NCBI GenBank assembly: GCA_023229615.1 | Contig: JALNYX010000033.1 | Coordinates: forward strand, 1 to 9,814 | Length of the DNA: 9,814 bases | Reading direction: 5' to 3' | Source of the DNA: Candidatus Moraniibacteriota bacterium | Lineage (GTDB): Bacteria > Patescibacteriota > Minisyncoccia > Moranbacterales > UBA9337 | Part shown: positions 1-5,482 of the stretch, in pieces | Layout of the letters: each line of letters opens with the position of its first letter | Position numbering within the stretch: the first letter of the stretch is position 1 | Notes under the pieces: model-generated | The model's database searches: none | The model's input: only the letters and a program-made list of their open reading frames with translations | What the model was told of the DNA's origin: nothing | Made by a program: the position numbers and the translations under genes

Positions 1-2
1 AT

Positions 3-296
3 CTTGAACAAAATAATGATCAAAAAAAGCAGGTGCAGATTAAGGCGACGGATGATAAATTAAAGGGGGAATATTCGAATATGATGCAGATTTTGCATAC
101 GAAGGAGGAATTTGTGTTGGATTTTCTCAATGTTTTTCCTCCAACCGGAACGCTCAATTCTCGAATTATTGTTTCCCCGGGACACTTTAAAAGAATGGTG
201 CGGGCGATGCAGGAGAATTTGAAAAAATACGAAAGCCAATTCGGAAAATTGGAAGAATCGGATTCCCCAAACCCAATTGGATTTCAAGAGAGATAG
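3..296 (+). CDS. DUF3467 family protein (5' end missing)
   Basis: The frame is open from the window edge to a TAG stop, so the gene begins upstream. A GTG at 33 could start an 87-residue form, but the residues before it (LEQNNDQKKQ) are plausible coding sequence, so I treat it as 5'-partial. The core matches the DUF3467 pattern as I know it: a K-G-x-Y-x-N-x-M-Q start, then HTKEEFVLDFLNVFPP, then R-I-I-V-S-P-G-H followed by an amphipathic helix ending LKKYESQFGK. The family is small (about 90-110 residues), soluble and of unknown function; it is widespread in bacteria, including candidate-phyla genomes. No signal peptide or membrane segment is visible. A terminator 75 bases downstream closes the transcript. 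Family assignment is fairly sure; function is unknown. Confidence 0.8.
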   Translation, partial: LEQNNDQKKQVQIKATDDKLKGEYSNMMQILHTKEEFVLDFLNVFPPTGTLNSRIIVSPGHFKRMVRAMQENLKKYESQFGKLEESDSPNPIGFQER

Positions 297-370
297 AATA
301 AATTGATCTAATTTATGATTCAGCGCAGTAATTGTTTCTGTTTGAGTGGCAGGTGTTCAAGCGCATTAAG

Positions 371-397
371 AGCGAGGATTTCCCCCTCGCTTTTTTT
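371..397 (+). terminator. Rho-independent terminator after the DUF3467 gene
   Basis: AGCGAGG (371-377) pairs perfectly with CCTCGCT (385-391) across a 7-base loop and is followed directly by T residues to 397. The 7 bp GC-rich stem and T tract form a classic intrinsic terminator, separating the DUF3467 transcript from the exported-protein region. Confidence 0.85.
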
Positions 398-497
398 GTG
401 TTGAAAAGGGAAATCTGGAGCTTTGAAATTAGTCAGTAAAGATGTGAAATGGAACTTGAAATTTTAGCAACTGTGGATAACTTTGATGGTTGCACCC

Positions 498-545
498 TTG
501 ACAATGCTTGAGTTTTTTGATACAAAGGAAAATCGTGGTTATAAA
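498..545 (+). promoter_or_regulatory. Overlapping tandem sigma-70-like promoters
   Basis: Two overlapping pairs have ideal spacing. TTGACA (498-503) lies 17 bases before TACAAA (521-526), and TTGATA (517-522) lies 17 bases before TATAAA (540-545). The second would start RNA near 552, giving a leader of about 117 nt before the gene at 669. A further TTGACA at 565-570 lies 18 bases before TAGTAA (589-594), a weaker third candidate. Predicted from consensus only. Confidence 0.5.
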
Positions 546-594
546 AAGAGGAAGTAAATTTTCTTTGACAATTGAAGCAAGGTAGTAGTAGTAA

Positions 595-663
595 ATGAAA
601 AAAGGTGGCCCGATTTTGTTTCGGGTCAAGGTAGTAAATGAAAAAAAGAAAAGAAAGGAGTAG
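595..663 (+). CDS. Possible 22-codon leader ORF before the exported protein
   Basis: ATG at 595 opens 22 codons beginning MKKGGPILFR and ending in a lysine-rich tail, stopping at TAG 661-663. The frame covers the hairpin at 607-627 and the SD site of the next gene (654-660), and stops 5 bases before the start at 669. Ribosomes translating it would therefore open the hairpin and arrive at the downstream start. Its own initiation signal is weak: AAGG at 579-582 is 12 bases upstream. It would be transcribed from the 517-545 promoter but not from the 565-594 one. The parallel leader ORF at 1529-1564 is the main reason to take it seriously; it may still be chance. Confidence 0.3.
   Translation: MKKGGPILFRVKVVNEKKKRKE
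607..627 (+). promoter_or_regulatory. Leader hairpin upstream of the gene at 669
   Basis: GGCCCGA (607-613) pairs with TCGGGTC (621-627) across a TTTTGTT loop, a 7 bp stem with one G-U pair. There is no T run after it on the + strand, so it is not a terminator in that direction; on the minus strand it is followed by CACC and then a T run. It lies wholly inside the 595-663 leader ORF. Confidence 0.5.
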
Positions 664-668
664 AGTAA

Positions 669-1457
669 ATGAAAAAAGTTATTTTAGTATCCATGCTGGC
701 AGTTGGTCTGTTGTTTCCGGTATCTGTTTTTGCCCAGCAGAATGGGGGTGGTGGACACGACGCTGTGTCTGCAGCGAGTTCGACATCAGGAGCTTCTGCT
801 GTGATGATTGACGATTCTGCGACTGCGATTTTGGCGACAGCGGGGCTAACATATGCTCCGCAGGACAACAGTAGCCTGAAGATAGAGGAGGACCCGCAGC
901 GGCAACTTCTCGGAGCTCCATTGCCAGGAACAGTCCAGCCGATGGGCTATTTTGGTTCTGCCCTCGACAAAAACCTTCCTCCGGGGTGGTTTCCCATTGA
1001 AAGTGGGACATGGGAGGAGGTGGAAGGGGATATGCAAAAAATTGAGTATGAGTCGCCAGGCGACGAGTACTTTCGTTTCAAAAAAGATCCAACCCGAAGT
1101 GTTCTTGTCTTGAAAAAAGACGAGGTAGTTTTAAGAGATGGAAAAGAAGTTCCCATGACATCTATGGGAACTAAGTACATCGTGTTGAAAAGTGGACAAG
1201 TGTCCACTGCCGGCGAAGAGATTTTAAAGGCAAAGGCCAGGAAGGTTGGTGCTGACGTGGTAAGGATTTGGCTGGAAGAGGATGTTGAAGAAGTTGCCTC
1301 TACTGCTAAATCGGATAATTCCGGCGCTGGGTTATCGGTTTTGTTGGGGCTAAATCAACTTGCGGGCGTTTCTGGTGCCTACGGGCACTCGGCAACTTCG
1401 GCATCATTGAAGGTGCCCAAAAAAATCCGTGTCAATGCAATTTTCTATTCTCTGTAA
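669..1457 (+). CDS. Exported protein of unknown function
   Basis: This 262-residue protein matches no family I recognise. It starts with a textbook signal peptide: MKK, a hydrophobic core to about residue 18, and a V-F-A cleavage site after residue 22. The mature N-terminus is low complexity (glycine run 26-29, then A/S-rich to about 55). Residues 85-170 form a charged segment with strand-like stretches (FRFKKD, RSVLVLKKDEVVL). Residues 180-200 (EEILKAKARKVGADVVRIWL) have the alternating helix-GAD-strand look seen in several small envelope proteins such as YbjQ- or BhsA-like folds, but that is only a resemblance. There is a G/S/A-rich linker at 215-245 and a K-rich end. The ATG at 669 is supported by AAAGGAG 8 bases upstream and by the signal peptide. 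It lies in tandem with another exported protein at 1566, suggesting a shared envelope or surface role. Its GC-ending codons are commoner than in the cell-wall gene downstream. Confidence 0.85.
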   Translation: MKKVILVSMLAVGLLFPVSVFAQQNGGGGHDAVSAASSTSGASAVMIDDSATAILATAGLTYAPQDNSSLKIEEDPQRQLLGAPLPGTVQPMGYFGSALDKNLPPGWFPIESGTWEEVEGDMQKIEYESPGDEYFRFKKDPTRSVLVLKKDEVVLRDGKEVPMTSMGTKYIVLKSGQVSTAGEEILKAKARKVGADVVRIWLEEDVEEVASTAKSDNSGAGLSVLLGLNQLAGVSGAYGHSATSASLKVPKKIRVNAIFYSL

Positions 1458-1485
1458 TAAATAACGTTTATTGTTTGTTGTGAAA

Positions 1486-1494
1486 TGTTAAAAT
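1486..1494 (+). promoter_or_regulatory. Possible extended -10 promoter for the gene at 1566
   Basis: TGT followed by TAAAAT (1489-1494) matches an extended -10 element (TGn plus five of six -10 bases); the upstream -35 is poor. Transcription would start near 1501, at the foot of the GTCC/GGAC hairpin (1503-1523). Readthrough from the gene at 669 is equally possible because no good terminator separates the two genes. Confidence 0.35.
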
Positions 1495-1502
1495 GAATTA
1501 TG

Positions 1503-1523
1503 GTCCGGGGGTTTTCTCTGGAC
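1503..1523 (+). promoter_or_regulatory. First leader hairpin upstream of the gene at 1566
   Basis: GTCCGGG (1503-1509) pairs with TCTGGAC (1517-1523) including two G-U pairs, around a short pyrimidine-rich loop. It is followed by AAAAA rather than T, so it is not an intrinsic terminator on this strand. It would sit at or near the 5' end of RNA started at about 1501. Confidence 0.4.
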
Positions 1524-1528
1524 TAAAA

Positions 1529-1564
1529 ATGAAAAAAGGGAGCAAATGCTCCCGAGGAGATTGA
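1529..1564 (+). CDS. Possible 11-codon leader ORF overlapping the SD site
   Basis: ATG 1529 opens MKKGSKCSRGD and stops at TGA 1562-1564, leaving one base before the start codon at 1566, a spacing that suits termination and re-initiation. The frame contains the perfect hairpin GGGAGC/GCTCCC (1538-1553) and the downstream SD site (1555-1559). It shares the first four residues (MKKG), the enclosed hairpin and the stop position with the leader ORF at 595-663. No clear SD site of its own is seen, so translation is uncertain. Confidence 0.3.
   Translation: MKKGSKCSRGD
1538..1553 (+). promoter_or_regulatory. Hairpin abutting the SD site of the gene at 1566
   Basis: GGGAGC (1538-1543) and GCTCCC (1548-1553) form a perfect 6 bp GC-rich stem with an AAAT loop. 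The AGGAG ribosome site (1555-1559) begins two bases after the stem, so folding could hinder ribosome access or act as a spacer. A ribosome on the leader ORF would melt it. Confidence 0.6.
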
Positions 1565-1565
1565 A

Positions 1566-1973
1566 ATGAAAAAAGTTTTTTCAGCAGTTGCAATTTTATC
1601 CTGTTTGTTGCTGTCTTCCGGTATGGCCGTCGCTTGTGGGGATCAGCCCACCGTCGTGAGTGGAGGAACGGACAGTCGCCTCGAAATTTCCGGCCCCGGT
1701 AATGTTTCGAGATATACCAACGTTCAAACTTATGGTCAGCTCCCCGGGGCGACCTTTGATGTTGGCGAATTCATATCCCAGAGCGCCGAAGTCGACTACC
1801 CCAGACATGCAACCGGCGTTGTCAACACGCAAGCCGGAAATATGTTCGCAGTGACGAGAACGGCAGTCGTAACTGGTGCATACGCCGGAGTTTTAGCGAC
1901 TCAGGGCGCCACTGGAACTGTCGTTTCCAATACCTGGGCAAATCTGAACCTGTCGTCAAGTTCCAGAAGGTAA
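1566..1973 (+). CDS. Small exported protein of unknown function
   Basis: This 135-residue protein has a clear export signal: MKKVFSAV, a hydrophobic stretch to about residue 17, then A-V-A before C24. Cleavage after A23 would leave cysteine as the first mature residue; the -3 to -1 residues (A-V-A) are a poor lipobox, so I call it secreted or possibly a lipoprotein. The mature part is rich in G, T, V, S and A with alternating hydrophobic residues (residues 95-130, around AVVTGAYAGVLATQGATGTV), which suggests beta-strands as in surface or adhesin-like proteins. I recognise no family. The start is fixed by AGGAG 6 bases upstream. It follows the exported protein at 669 by 108 bases and is closed by a strong terminator. 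Codons such as GGC, GTC, GCC and TCC are commoner here than in the AT-rich genes downstream. Confidence 0.8.
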   Translation: MKKVFSAVAILSCLLLSSGMAVACGDQPTVVSGGTDSRLEISGPGNVSRYTNVQTYGQLPGATFDVGEFISQSAEVDYPRHATGVVNTQAGNMFAVTRTAVVTGAYAGVLATQGATGTVVSNTWANLNLSSSSRR

Positions 1974-1980
1974 TATCACT

Positions 1981-2036
1981 GACTCGCAATTGAGTCCGAG
2001 GCTACCAAGACAGTTGTCTTGGTAGCCTCTTTTTTT
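1981..2036 (+). terminator. Strong Rho-independent terminator with an extra hairpin
   Basis: GAGGCTACCAAGACA (1998-2012) pairs perfectly with its reverse complement at 2015-2029, giving up to 15 bp around a tiny loop, followed by seven T (2030-2036). A second small hairpin, GACTC (1981-1985) with GAGTC (1992-1996), stands directly before it. It is the strongest terminator in the window and ends the exported-protein pair. Confidence 0.95.
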
Positions 2037-2063
2037 ATAATCAAAAAGTGGATTTTCAAGGTG

Positions 2064-2098
2064 TTAAATTTTGAAAAAAATAAAATATAGTATAAGAT
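2064..2098 (+). promoter_or_regulatory. Possible promoter for a small RNA or PBP leader
   Basis: TTAAAT (2064-2069) lies 16 bases before TATAGT (2086-2091), and TTGAAA (2071-2076) lies 16 bases before TAAGAT (2093-2098); TATAAG at 2091-2096 is a third -10 candidate. The region follows a strong terminator, so the wall synthase gene at 2241 needs a promoter nearby, and this is the best candidate. AT-rich DNA makes chance matches common. Confidence 0.4.
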
Positions 2099-2121
2099 AA
2101 AAATGAAAGCAAATTAATGAT

Positions 2122-2172
2122 ATGAATATGCTAACTCGAAAACGACAATTCAATGGTCGGAAGGAAGATTGA
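2122..2172 (+). CDS. Possible 16-codon ORF ahead of a terminator
   Basis: ATG 2122 encodes MNMLTRKRQFNGRKED and stops at TGA 2170-2172, three bases before the terminator stem at 2175. It has no clear SD site. The layout (promoter-like site, short basic peptide, terminator, wall synthase gene) is that of an attenuation leader, or the stretch may be a small RNA of about 100 nt. I find no competing antiterminator pairing, so this stays tentative. Confidence 0.2.
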   Translation: MNMLTRKRQFNGRKED

Positions 2173-2174
2173 AG

Positions 2175-2201
2175 CGCATCTTTGATTGGGATGCGTTTTT
2201 T
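2175..2201 (+). terminator. Terminator just upstream of the PBP gene
   Basis: CGCATC (2175-2180) pairs perfectly with GATGCG (2190-2195), loop of nine bases, followed by six T (2196-2201). It is a moderate intrinsic terminator. The previous gene already has a very strong terminator 140 bases earlier, so this one must end a separate short RNA or attenuate transcription into the gene at 2241. Confidence 0.75.
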
Positions 2202-2240
2202 CTTGGAAAAATGCAAATTTGTAATACGGAATAAAATAAT

Positions 2241-4238
2241 ATGGGGGACAAGAAAAGAAAAAAGAGTAACAGGAGAAATATTTTCTATTACTTCAAGCAA
2301 ACAGTTTTGGGAGTTTTTGATGCCGGGATGATTTTGGCGGGAGTGCTTGTTGTTGTGGCGGTGTTTTTCTATTTGGATACTCCCAAAGTTGGAGATTTGT
2401 CAAAGCGGGAAATCGCGCAGACTTCAGTAATTTATGACCGAACCGGCGAGCATATTTTGTATGAACTTTTCGGAGAAGAAAATCGGGAAATTTTGAGTCA
2501 TAATGAAATTCCCGACATCGTGAGAATTGCGACCATCGCCGCCGAGGACGATGCATTTTATTCGCACATTGGAGTCGATTTCAAATCAATCTTGCGAGCG
2601 GCGAAAGTCAATGTCGAAAGTGATTCAATTGAACAAGGCGCATCAACCATCACCCAGCAATTGGCGCGAAGCATTTTTCTCAGCGACAAAAAAACATTGG
2701 AAAGAAAAATAAAAGAAGCGATTTTGGCGGTTGAAATTGAAAAGAAATATTCCAAAGATGAAATTCTGGATATGTATCTGAACGAGGTTCCTTATGGATC
2801 CAATGCTTATGGAATTTCCACGGCGGCGCAAACATTTTTTGGCAAATCGGCAAGCGAATTGTCGCTGGATGAAGCGGCTCTTCTGGCGGCACTTCCCAAA
2901 GCAACAACGCATCTCTCTCCTTATGGAGAAAACAGAAAAGAATTGGAAATCCGCCGGAAAAAAATAATCAGAAGGATCGGAGAATTGAAATTGATGAAAA
3001 ATGAAGAAATTCAGAAGGCTCTGGCACAGAATACTCTTGGAAAAATAATTCCGTTGAAAAGAAAAATCAACGCTCCGCATTTTGTTTTTTATGTTTTGGA
3101 TAAGCTGAAAAAAAATTATAGCCGGGATTTTTTGGAAAAAAGCGGATGGAAGATTCTGACAAGTTTGGATTGGGAAATGCAAACAGAGGCGGAAAAAATT
3201 GTGAGAGATGGCGTGGCTATGGATGAAAAAAAATACCGGGCAACTAATGGTTCTTTGGTGGCGATTGATCCGAAAACCGGAGAAATTTTGGCGATGGTTG
3301 GAAGTCGGAATTATTTTGACGGTGTGATTGACGGACAAGTTAATGTTGCACTTCAACTTCGCCAGCCCGGCAGTGCGTTCAAGCCGATTGTTTATGCCAG
3401 GGCGATGGAAGAAGGTTATCAGCCGGAAACTATGCTGTATGACGAACAAACTAATTTCGGTCCGGATGGTTCAGGAAGAAGTTATATCCCTCAAAATTAT
3501 GACGGGAAATTTCACGGCGCAGTTTCTGTCCGTCAGGCATTGGCGATGTCACTTAATATTCCAGCAGTAAAGACTTTGCGTTATGCGGGAATTGACGATG
3601 TATTGGAATTGGCGCGCAGAATGGGAATCACAACATTAATCGATCGAAAAAATTACGGGCTTTCTTTGGCTTTGGGAGGCGGAGCAATAAATCTTCTCGA
3701 AGGAACTTCAGCTTTTTCGGTTTTTGCCAATGATGGAATTCGCAATGATCCGGTTTCGGTAATAAAAATAAGCAACGCTTCCGGAAAGACCGGATACGAA
3801 TTTTCTTCTAATGGGAAAAAGGTTATCGATTCGCAAATTGCCAGAAAAATAAACTCTATTCTTTCTGATAATCAGGCGCGCACTCCGATTTTCGGTCCCA
3901 ATAATGCATTGCATATTGACGGAGCTAATGTTGCCGCCAAGACCGGAACAAATCAAGATTATCGCGATGGATGGACAATCGGATATACGCCAGATTTGGC
4001 GGCAGGGGTCTGGATTGGGAATAACGACAATTCATCGATGGCGTACGGAGCTGATGGAAGTTATGTCGCCGCTCCGATTTGGCGTAGTTTTATGGTGAAA
4101 TTTTTAGGTAGATTTTCCAATGAAAAATTTGCCGAGTATGACAAAAAAGACTTGCCCAAAAAACTGGTTTTTGGAGAACCGAAAAAACAGGAAATAGAAA
4201 AAGACAAGGTGAAAAAAAACAAGAAAGGAAAAAAATAA
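2241..4238 (+). CDS. Class A penicillin-binding protein (PBP1A-type)
   Basis: This bifunctional peptidoglycan synthase of 665 residues polymerises lipid II (GT51 domain) and cross-links stem peptides (transpeptidase domain) outside the membrane. A basic cytoplasmic tail (KKRKKSNRR) precedes one membrane helix at about 22-45. The GT51 domain spans about 70-250: AAEDDAFYSHIGVDF with catalytic Glu102, GASTITQQLAR at 133-143, and the RKIKEAILAVEIEKKYSK helix followed by EILDMYLNEVPYG. The transpeptidase domain spans about 330-620: SAFK with nucleophile Ser378 and Lys381, SLN at 437-439, KTGT at 567-570. All key residues are intact. The C-terminus ends soon after the domain in a lysine-rich tail (640-665), shorter than many PBP1A proteins, which carry OB-like inserts or long tails. 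No SD site precedes ATG 2241, but the protein start fits the family. It implies a peptidoglycan wall made in-house. Confidence 0.95.
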   Translation: MGDKKRKKSNRRNIFYYFKQTVLGVFDAGMILAGVLVVVAVFFYLDTPKVGDLSKREIAQTSVIYDRTGEHILYELFGEENREILSHNEIPDIVRIATIAAEDDAFYSHIGVDFKSILRAAKVNVESDSIEQGASTITQQLARSIFLSDKKTLERKIKEAILAVEIEKKYSKDEILDMYLNEVPYGSNAYGISTAAQTFFGKSASELSLDEAALLAALPKATTHLSPYGENRKELEIRRKKIIRRIGELKLMKNEEIQKALAQNTLGKIIPLKRKINAPHFVFYVLDKLKKNYSRDFLEKSGWKILTSLDWEMQTEAEKIVRDGVAMDEKKYRATNGSLVAIDPKTGEILAMVGSRNYFDGVIDGQVNVALQLRQPGSAFKPIVYARAMEEGYQPETMLYDEQTNFGPDGSGRSYIPQNYDGKFHGAVSVRQALAMSLNIPAVKTLRYAGIDDVLELARRMGITTLIDRKNYGLSLALGGGAINLLEGTSAFSVFANDGIRNDPVSVIKISNASGKTGYEFSSNGKKVIDSQIARKINSILSDNQARTPIFGPNNALHIDGANVAAKTGTNQDYRDGWTIGYTPDLAAGVWIGNNDNSSMAYGADGSYVAAPIWRSFMVKFLGRFSNEKFAEYDKKDLPKKLVFGEPKKQEIEKDKVKKNKKGKK

Positions 4239-4244
4239 CAGTTA

Positions 4245-4273
4245 TTGTGCCGGATTGATTTGTACTATATTAT
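4245..4273 (+). promoter_or_regulatory. Possible promoter for the YgjP-like gene
   Basis: TTGTGC (4245-4250) lies 17 bases before TATTAT (4268-4273), just after the wall synthase stop. No terminator is visible between that gene and the next, so readthrough may also contribute. The gap is 105 bases to the chosen start of the metallopeptidase. Confidence 0.4.
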
Positions 4274-4343
4274 GAAATAAACAATAAATGAGGTTTTCTG
4301 CAGATTTGTTGAAACTTTCAGTTTGGATTTCCTAAAAAATAAG

Positions 4344-4907
4344 ATGAATAGAAAAAGGCAAATAGAAATAAATAATAAAAAAGTTGATTATAATATCCGC
4401 AAAAGTTCGCGAGCTTGTCATTTGCGTCTTACTATTTGCGACCAGGGAAAACTTACAATTACTGTTCCTTGCGGGATAACGCTCAATCAATTGGAAAAAT
4501 TCATTTGTCAAAAGGGAGATTGGATTTTGGATAAATTGGAATTTTTTCGTAGCAGAAGAAAAAATGCTAAATTTGTTTCCAGTCAGGAAGAATATCTGCA
4601 AAAAAAGTCCGAAGCGAGAAAAATTATTTCAGAAAAGGCGGATTTTTTCTGTCAGAGATTTGGTTTTGCATACAAAAAAATTGCCATTCGCAATCAGAAA
4701 TCAAGATGGGGAAGCTGTTCAAGTCGGGGAAATTTAAACTTCCATTATAAACTGGCGGATATGCCTGAGCGGTATATTGATTATGTGGTGGCGCACGAAC
4801 TTTGTCATTTGAAGGAAATGAATCATTCCAAAAAGTTTTGGAATCTAGTATCTCAGATAGCCCCTGATTACAAAAAAATAATCAAGGAGATGAAGAATTT
4901 TGGTTGA
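4344..4907 (+). CDS. YgjP/SprT-like zinc metallopeptidase (DUF45)
   Basis: This 187-residue protein has the architecture of the YgjP-like metallopeptidase family (PF01863, formerly DUF45). A small N-terminal beta domain (to about 40, VDYNIRKSSRA...LTITVP) is followed by a helical region and then the zinc domain. RWGSCSSRGNLNFHYKL at 121-137 is the family signature. HELCH at 151-155 supplies two histidine ligands and the catalytic Glu152, and His161 in MNHSKKFW is the probable third ligand. No signal peptide or membrane helix is seen, so it is presumably cytoplasmic. Family members are poorly characterised; proposed roles include protein turnover and association with restriction loci, none of which is seen here. 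I chose ATG 4344 over an in-frame TTG at 4323, which would add seven residues; neither has an SD site. It ends in TGA, 112 bases before rpsL. Confidence 0.9.
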   Translation: MNRKRQIEINNKKVDYNIRKSSRACHLRLTICDQGKLTITVPCGITLNQLEKFICQKGDWILDKLEFFRSRRKNAKFVSSQEEYLQKKSEARKIISEKADFFCQRFGFAYKKIAIRNQKSRWGSCSSRGNLNFHYKLADMPERYIDYVVAHELCHLKEMNHSKKFWNLVSQIAPDYKKIIKEMKNFG

Positions 4908-4923
4908 AATAGCGCTTTAGCAT

Positions 4924-4952
4924 TTGACAAGTTTCCAAATGTTTTATACTAT
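4924..4952 (+). promoter_or_regulatory. Promoter of the str cluster
   Basis: A perfect TTGACA (4924-4929) lies 17 bases before TACTAT (4947-4952), with TATACT overlapping at 4945-4950. RNA would start near 4959-4960, giving a leader of about 60 nt before rpsL. This site also argues against extending rpsL upstream: the TTG at 4924 that could open a longer frame is the -35 box itself. Confidence 0.7.
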
Positions 4953-4959
4953 ATACTTT

Positions 4960-4973
4960 GCTAGGGAACTAGC
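4960..4973 (+). promoter_or_regulatory. 5'-end hairpin in the rpsL leader
   Basis: GCTAG (4960-4964) and CTAGC (4969-4973) form a perfect 5 bp stem closed by GGAA, a GNRA-type tetraloop. It falls where transcription from the promoter at 4924-4952 should begin, so it may protect the mRNA 5' end. The short GATTTTT after it makes early termination possible but weak. Confidence 0.5.
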
Positions 4974-5019
4974 GATTTTTAGTTTTGAATTTTTAAATAA
5001 TTTTGATTATTACCTAAAT

Positions 5020-5439
5020 ATGCCAACAATCAACCAGCTCAAAAGAAAGCCACGAAAATCAATCAAGAAAAAGACGAAGTCTCCAGCAATGACCTTTGTT
5101 TTTAACACGATTAAAAATTGCCCAGTAGACTCGCAGGCTCCTTTTAAGCGCGGAGTTTGTCTCAAGGTTTCAACCACTACACCGAAAAAACCAAACTCAG
5201 CCCTTCGAAAAATTGCCAGAGTACGTCTTACTAATGGTTCAGAAGTAACTGCCTATATCCCTGGAGTCGGACATAACCTTCAAGAACACTCAATCGTTGT
5301 GATTCGTGGAGGAAGAGTAAAAGATCTTCCCGGAGTTCGTTACCATGTTGTGCGGGGAGTTATGGACACAGCGGGAGTGGATGGAAGAAAAAGAGGGCGA
5401 TCCAAATATGGAGCGAAGCGACCAAAAGATAAAGAGTAA
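5020..5439 (+). CDS. rpsL: 30S ribosomal protein S12
   Basis: S12 shapes the decoding centre of the small subunit and monitors codon-anticodon pairing. The 139-residue protein starts MPTINQLKRKPRKS, as most bacterial S12 do, and carries TTTPKKPNSALRK, GHNLQEHS, the GGRVKDLPGVRYH loop and the RSKYGAKRPK end. Lys56 and Lys101 correspond to E. coli K43 and K88, so the usual streptomycin-resistance positions are unchanged. Compared with the E. coli and Thermus proteins there is an insertion of about 13 residues between SPA (21-23) and APFKRGVC (40-47); the offset is confirmed by the lysine numbering. I recall similar inserts in other candidate-phyla S12. The start at 5020 is chosen from homology; an upstream TTG is the promoter -35 box. 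No SD site is visible. First gene of rpsL-rpsG-fusA. Confidence 0.97.
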   Translation: MPTINQLKRKPRKSIKKKTKSPAMTFVFNTIKNCPVDSQAPFKRGVCLKVSTTTPKKPNSALRKIARVRLTNGSEVTAYIPGVGHNLQEHSIVVIRGGRVKDLPGVRYHVVRGVMDTAGVDGRKRGRSKYGAKRPKDKE

Positions 5440-5482
5440 AATACGAAGAGCATTTTTGTATAAGCAATTAAAATATTATAAG

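Larger units (their letters stand above)
398..668 (+). other. Gene-free upstream region of the exported-protein gene
   Basis: With the terminator before it, 297-668 holds no convincing protein gene on either strand. The 66-codon minus-strand frame at 429-629 has no SD site and is rich in runs of Y, I, L and F, as expected of chance reading of AT-rich DNA. The region does hold three promoter-like hexamer pairs (498-526, 517-545, 565-594), three exact copies of GTAAATGAAAAAA (591-603, 634-646, 665-677), a 7 bp hairpin (607-627) and a 22-codon leader ORF (595-663). I read it as a regulatory leader, not a decayed gene. Confidence 0.6.
591..677 (+). repeat. Three exact copies of a 13-base start-codon motif
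   Basis: GTAAATGAAAAAA occurs at 591-603, 634-646 and 665-677; the last copy contains the true start codon of the gene at 669. The first two copies are also preceded by CAAGGTAGTA (578-587 and 627-636), so the similarity extends to about 20 bases or more. Only the third copy has a good SD site at proper distance. This looks like local duplication of a translation-initiation region, or decoy start sites. Confidence 0.7.

Noticed and set aside
429..629. Minus-strand 66-codon frame in the gene-free region
   Set aside because: No SD site, aromatic and isoleucine runs typical of reverse-read AT-rich DNA, and it overlaps several + strand promoter-like signals.
1456..1472. Terminator between the two exported-protein genes (AATAAA/TTTATT)
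   Set aside because: The stem is six A-T pairs only, with no GC and no T run; too weak to call.
2122..2172. Idea that MNMLTRKRQFNGRKED is a truncated RNHCP-type zinc protein
   Set aside because: Only the basic, -KED-like start resembles that family; no cysteine motif follows in any frame after the stop.
2643..3449. Long minus-strand frame of 268 codons inside the PBP gene
   Set aside because: It lies entirely within the well-supported PBP coding sequence, is rich in F, S, I and R as expected for antisense reading, and has no recognisable domain.
4924..5019. Upstream TTG start that would add 32 residues to S12
   Set aside because: The TTG is the first triplet of a perfect TTGACA -35 box with a matching -10 at 17 bases; S12 begins at MPTINQL in other bacteria.
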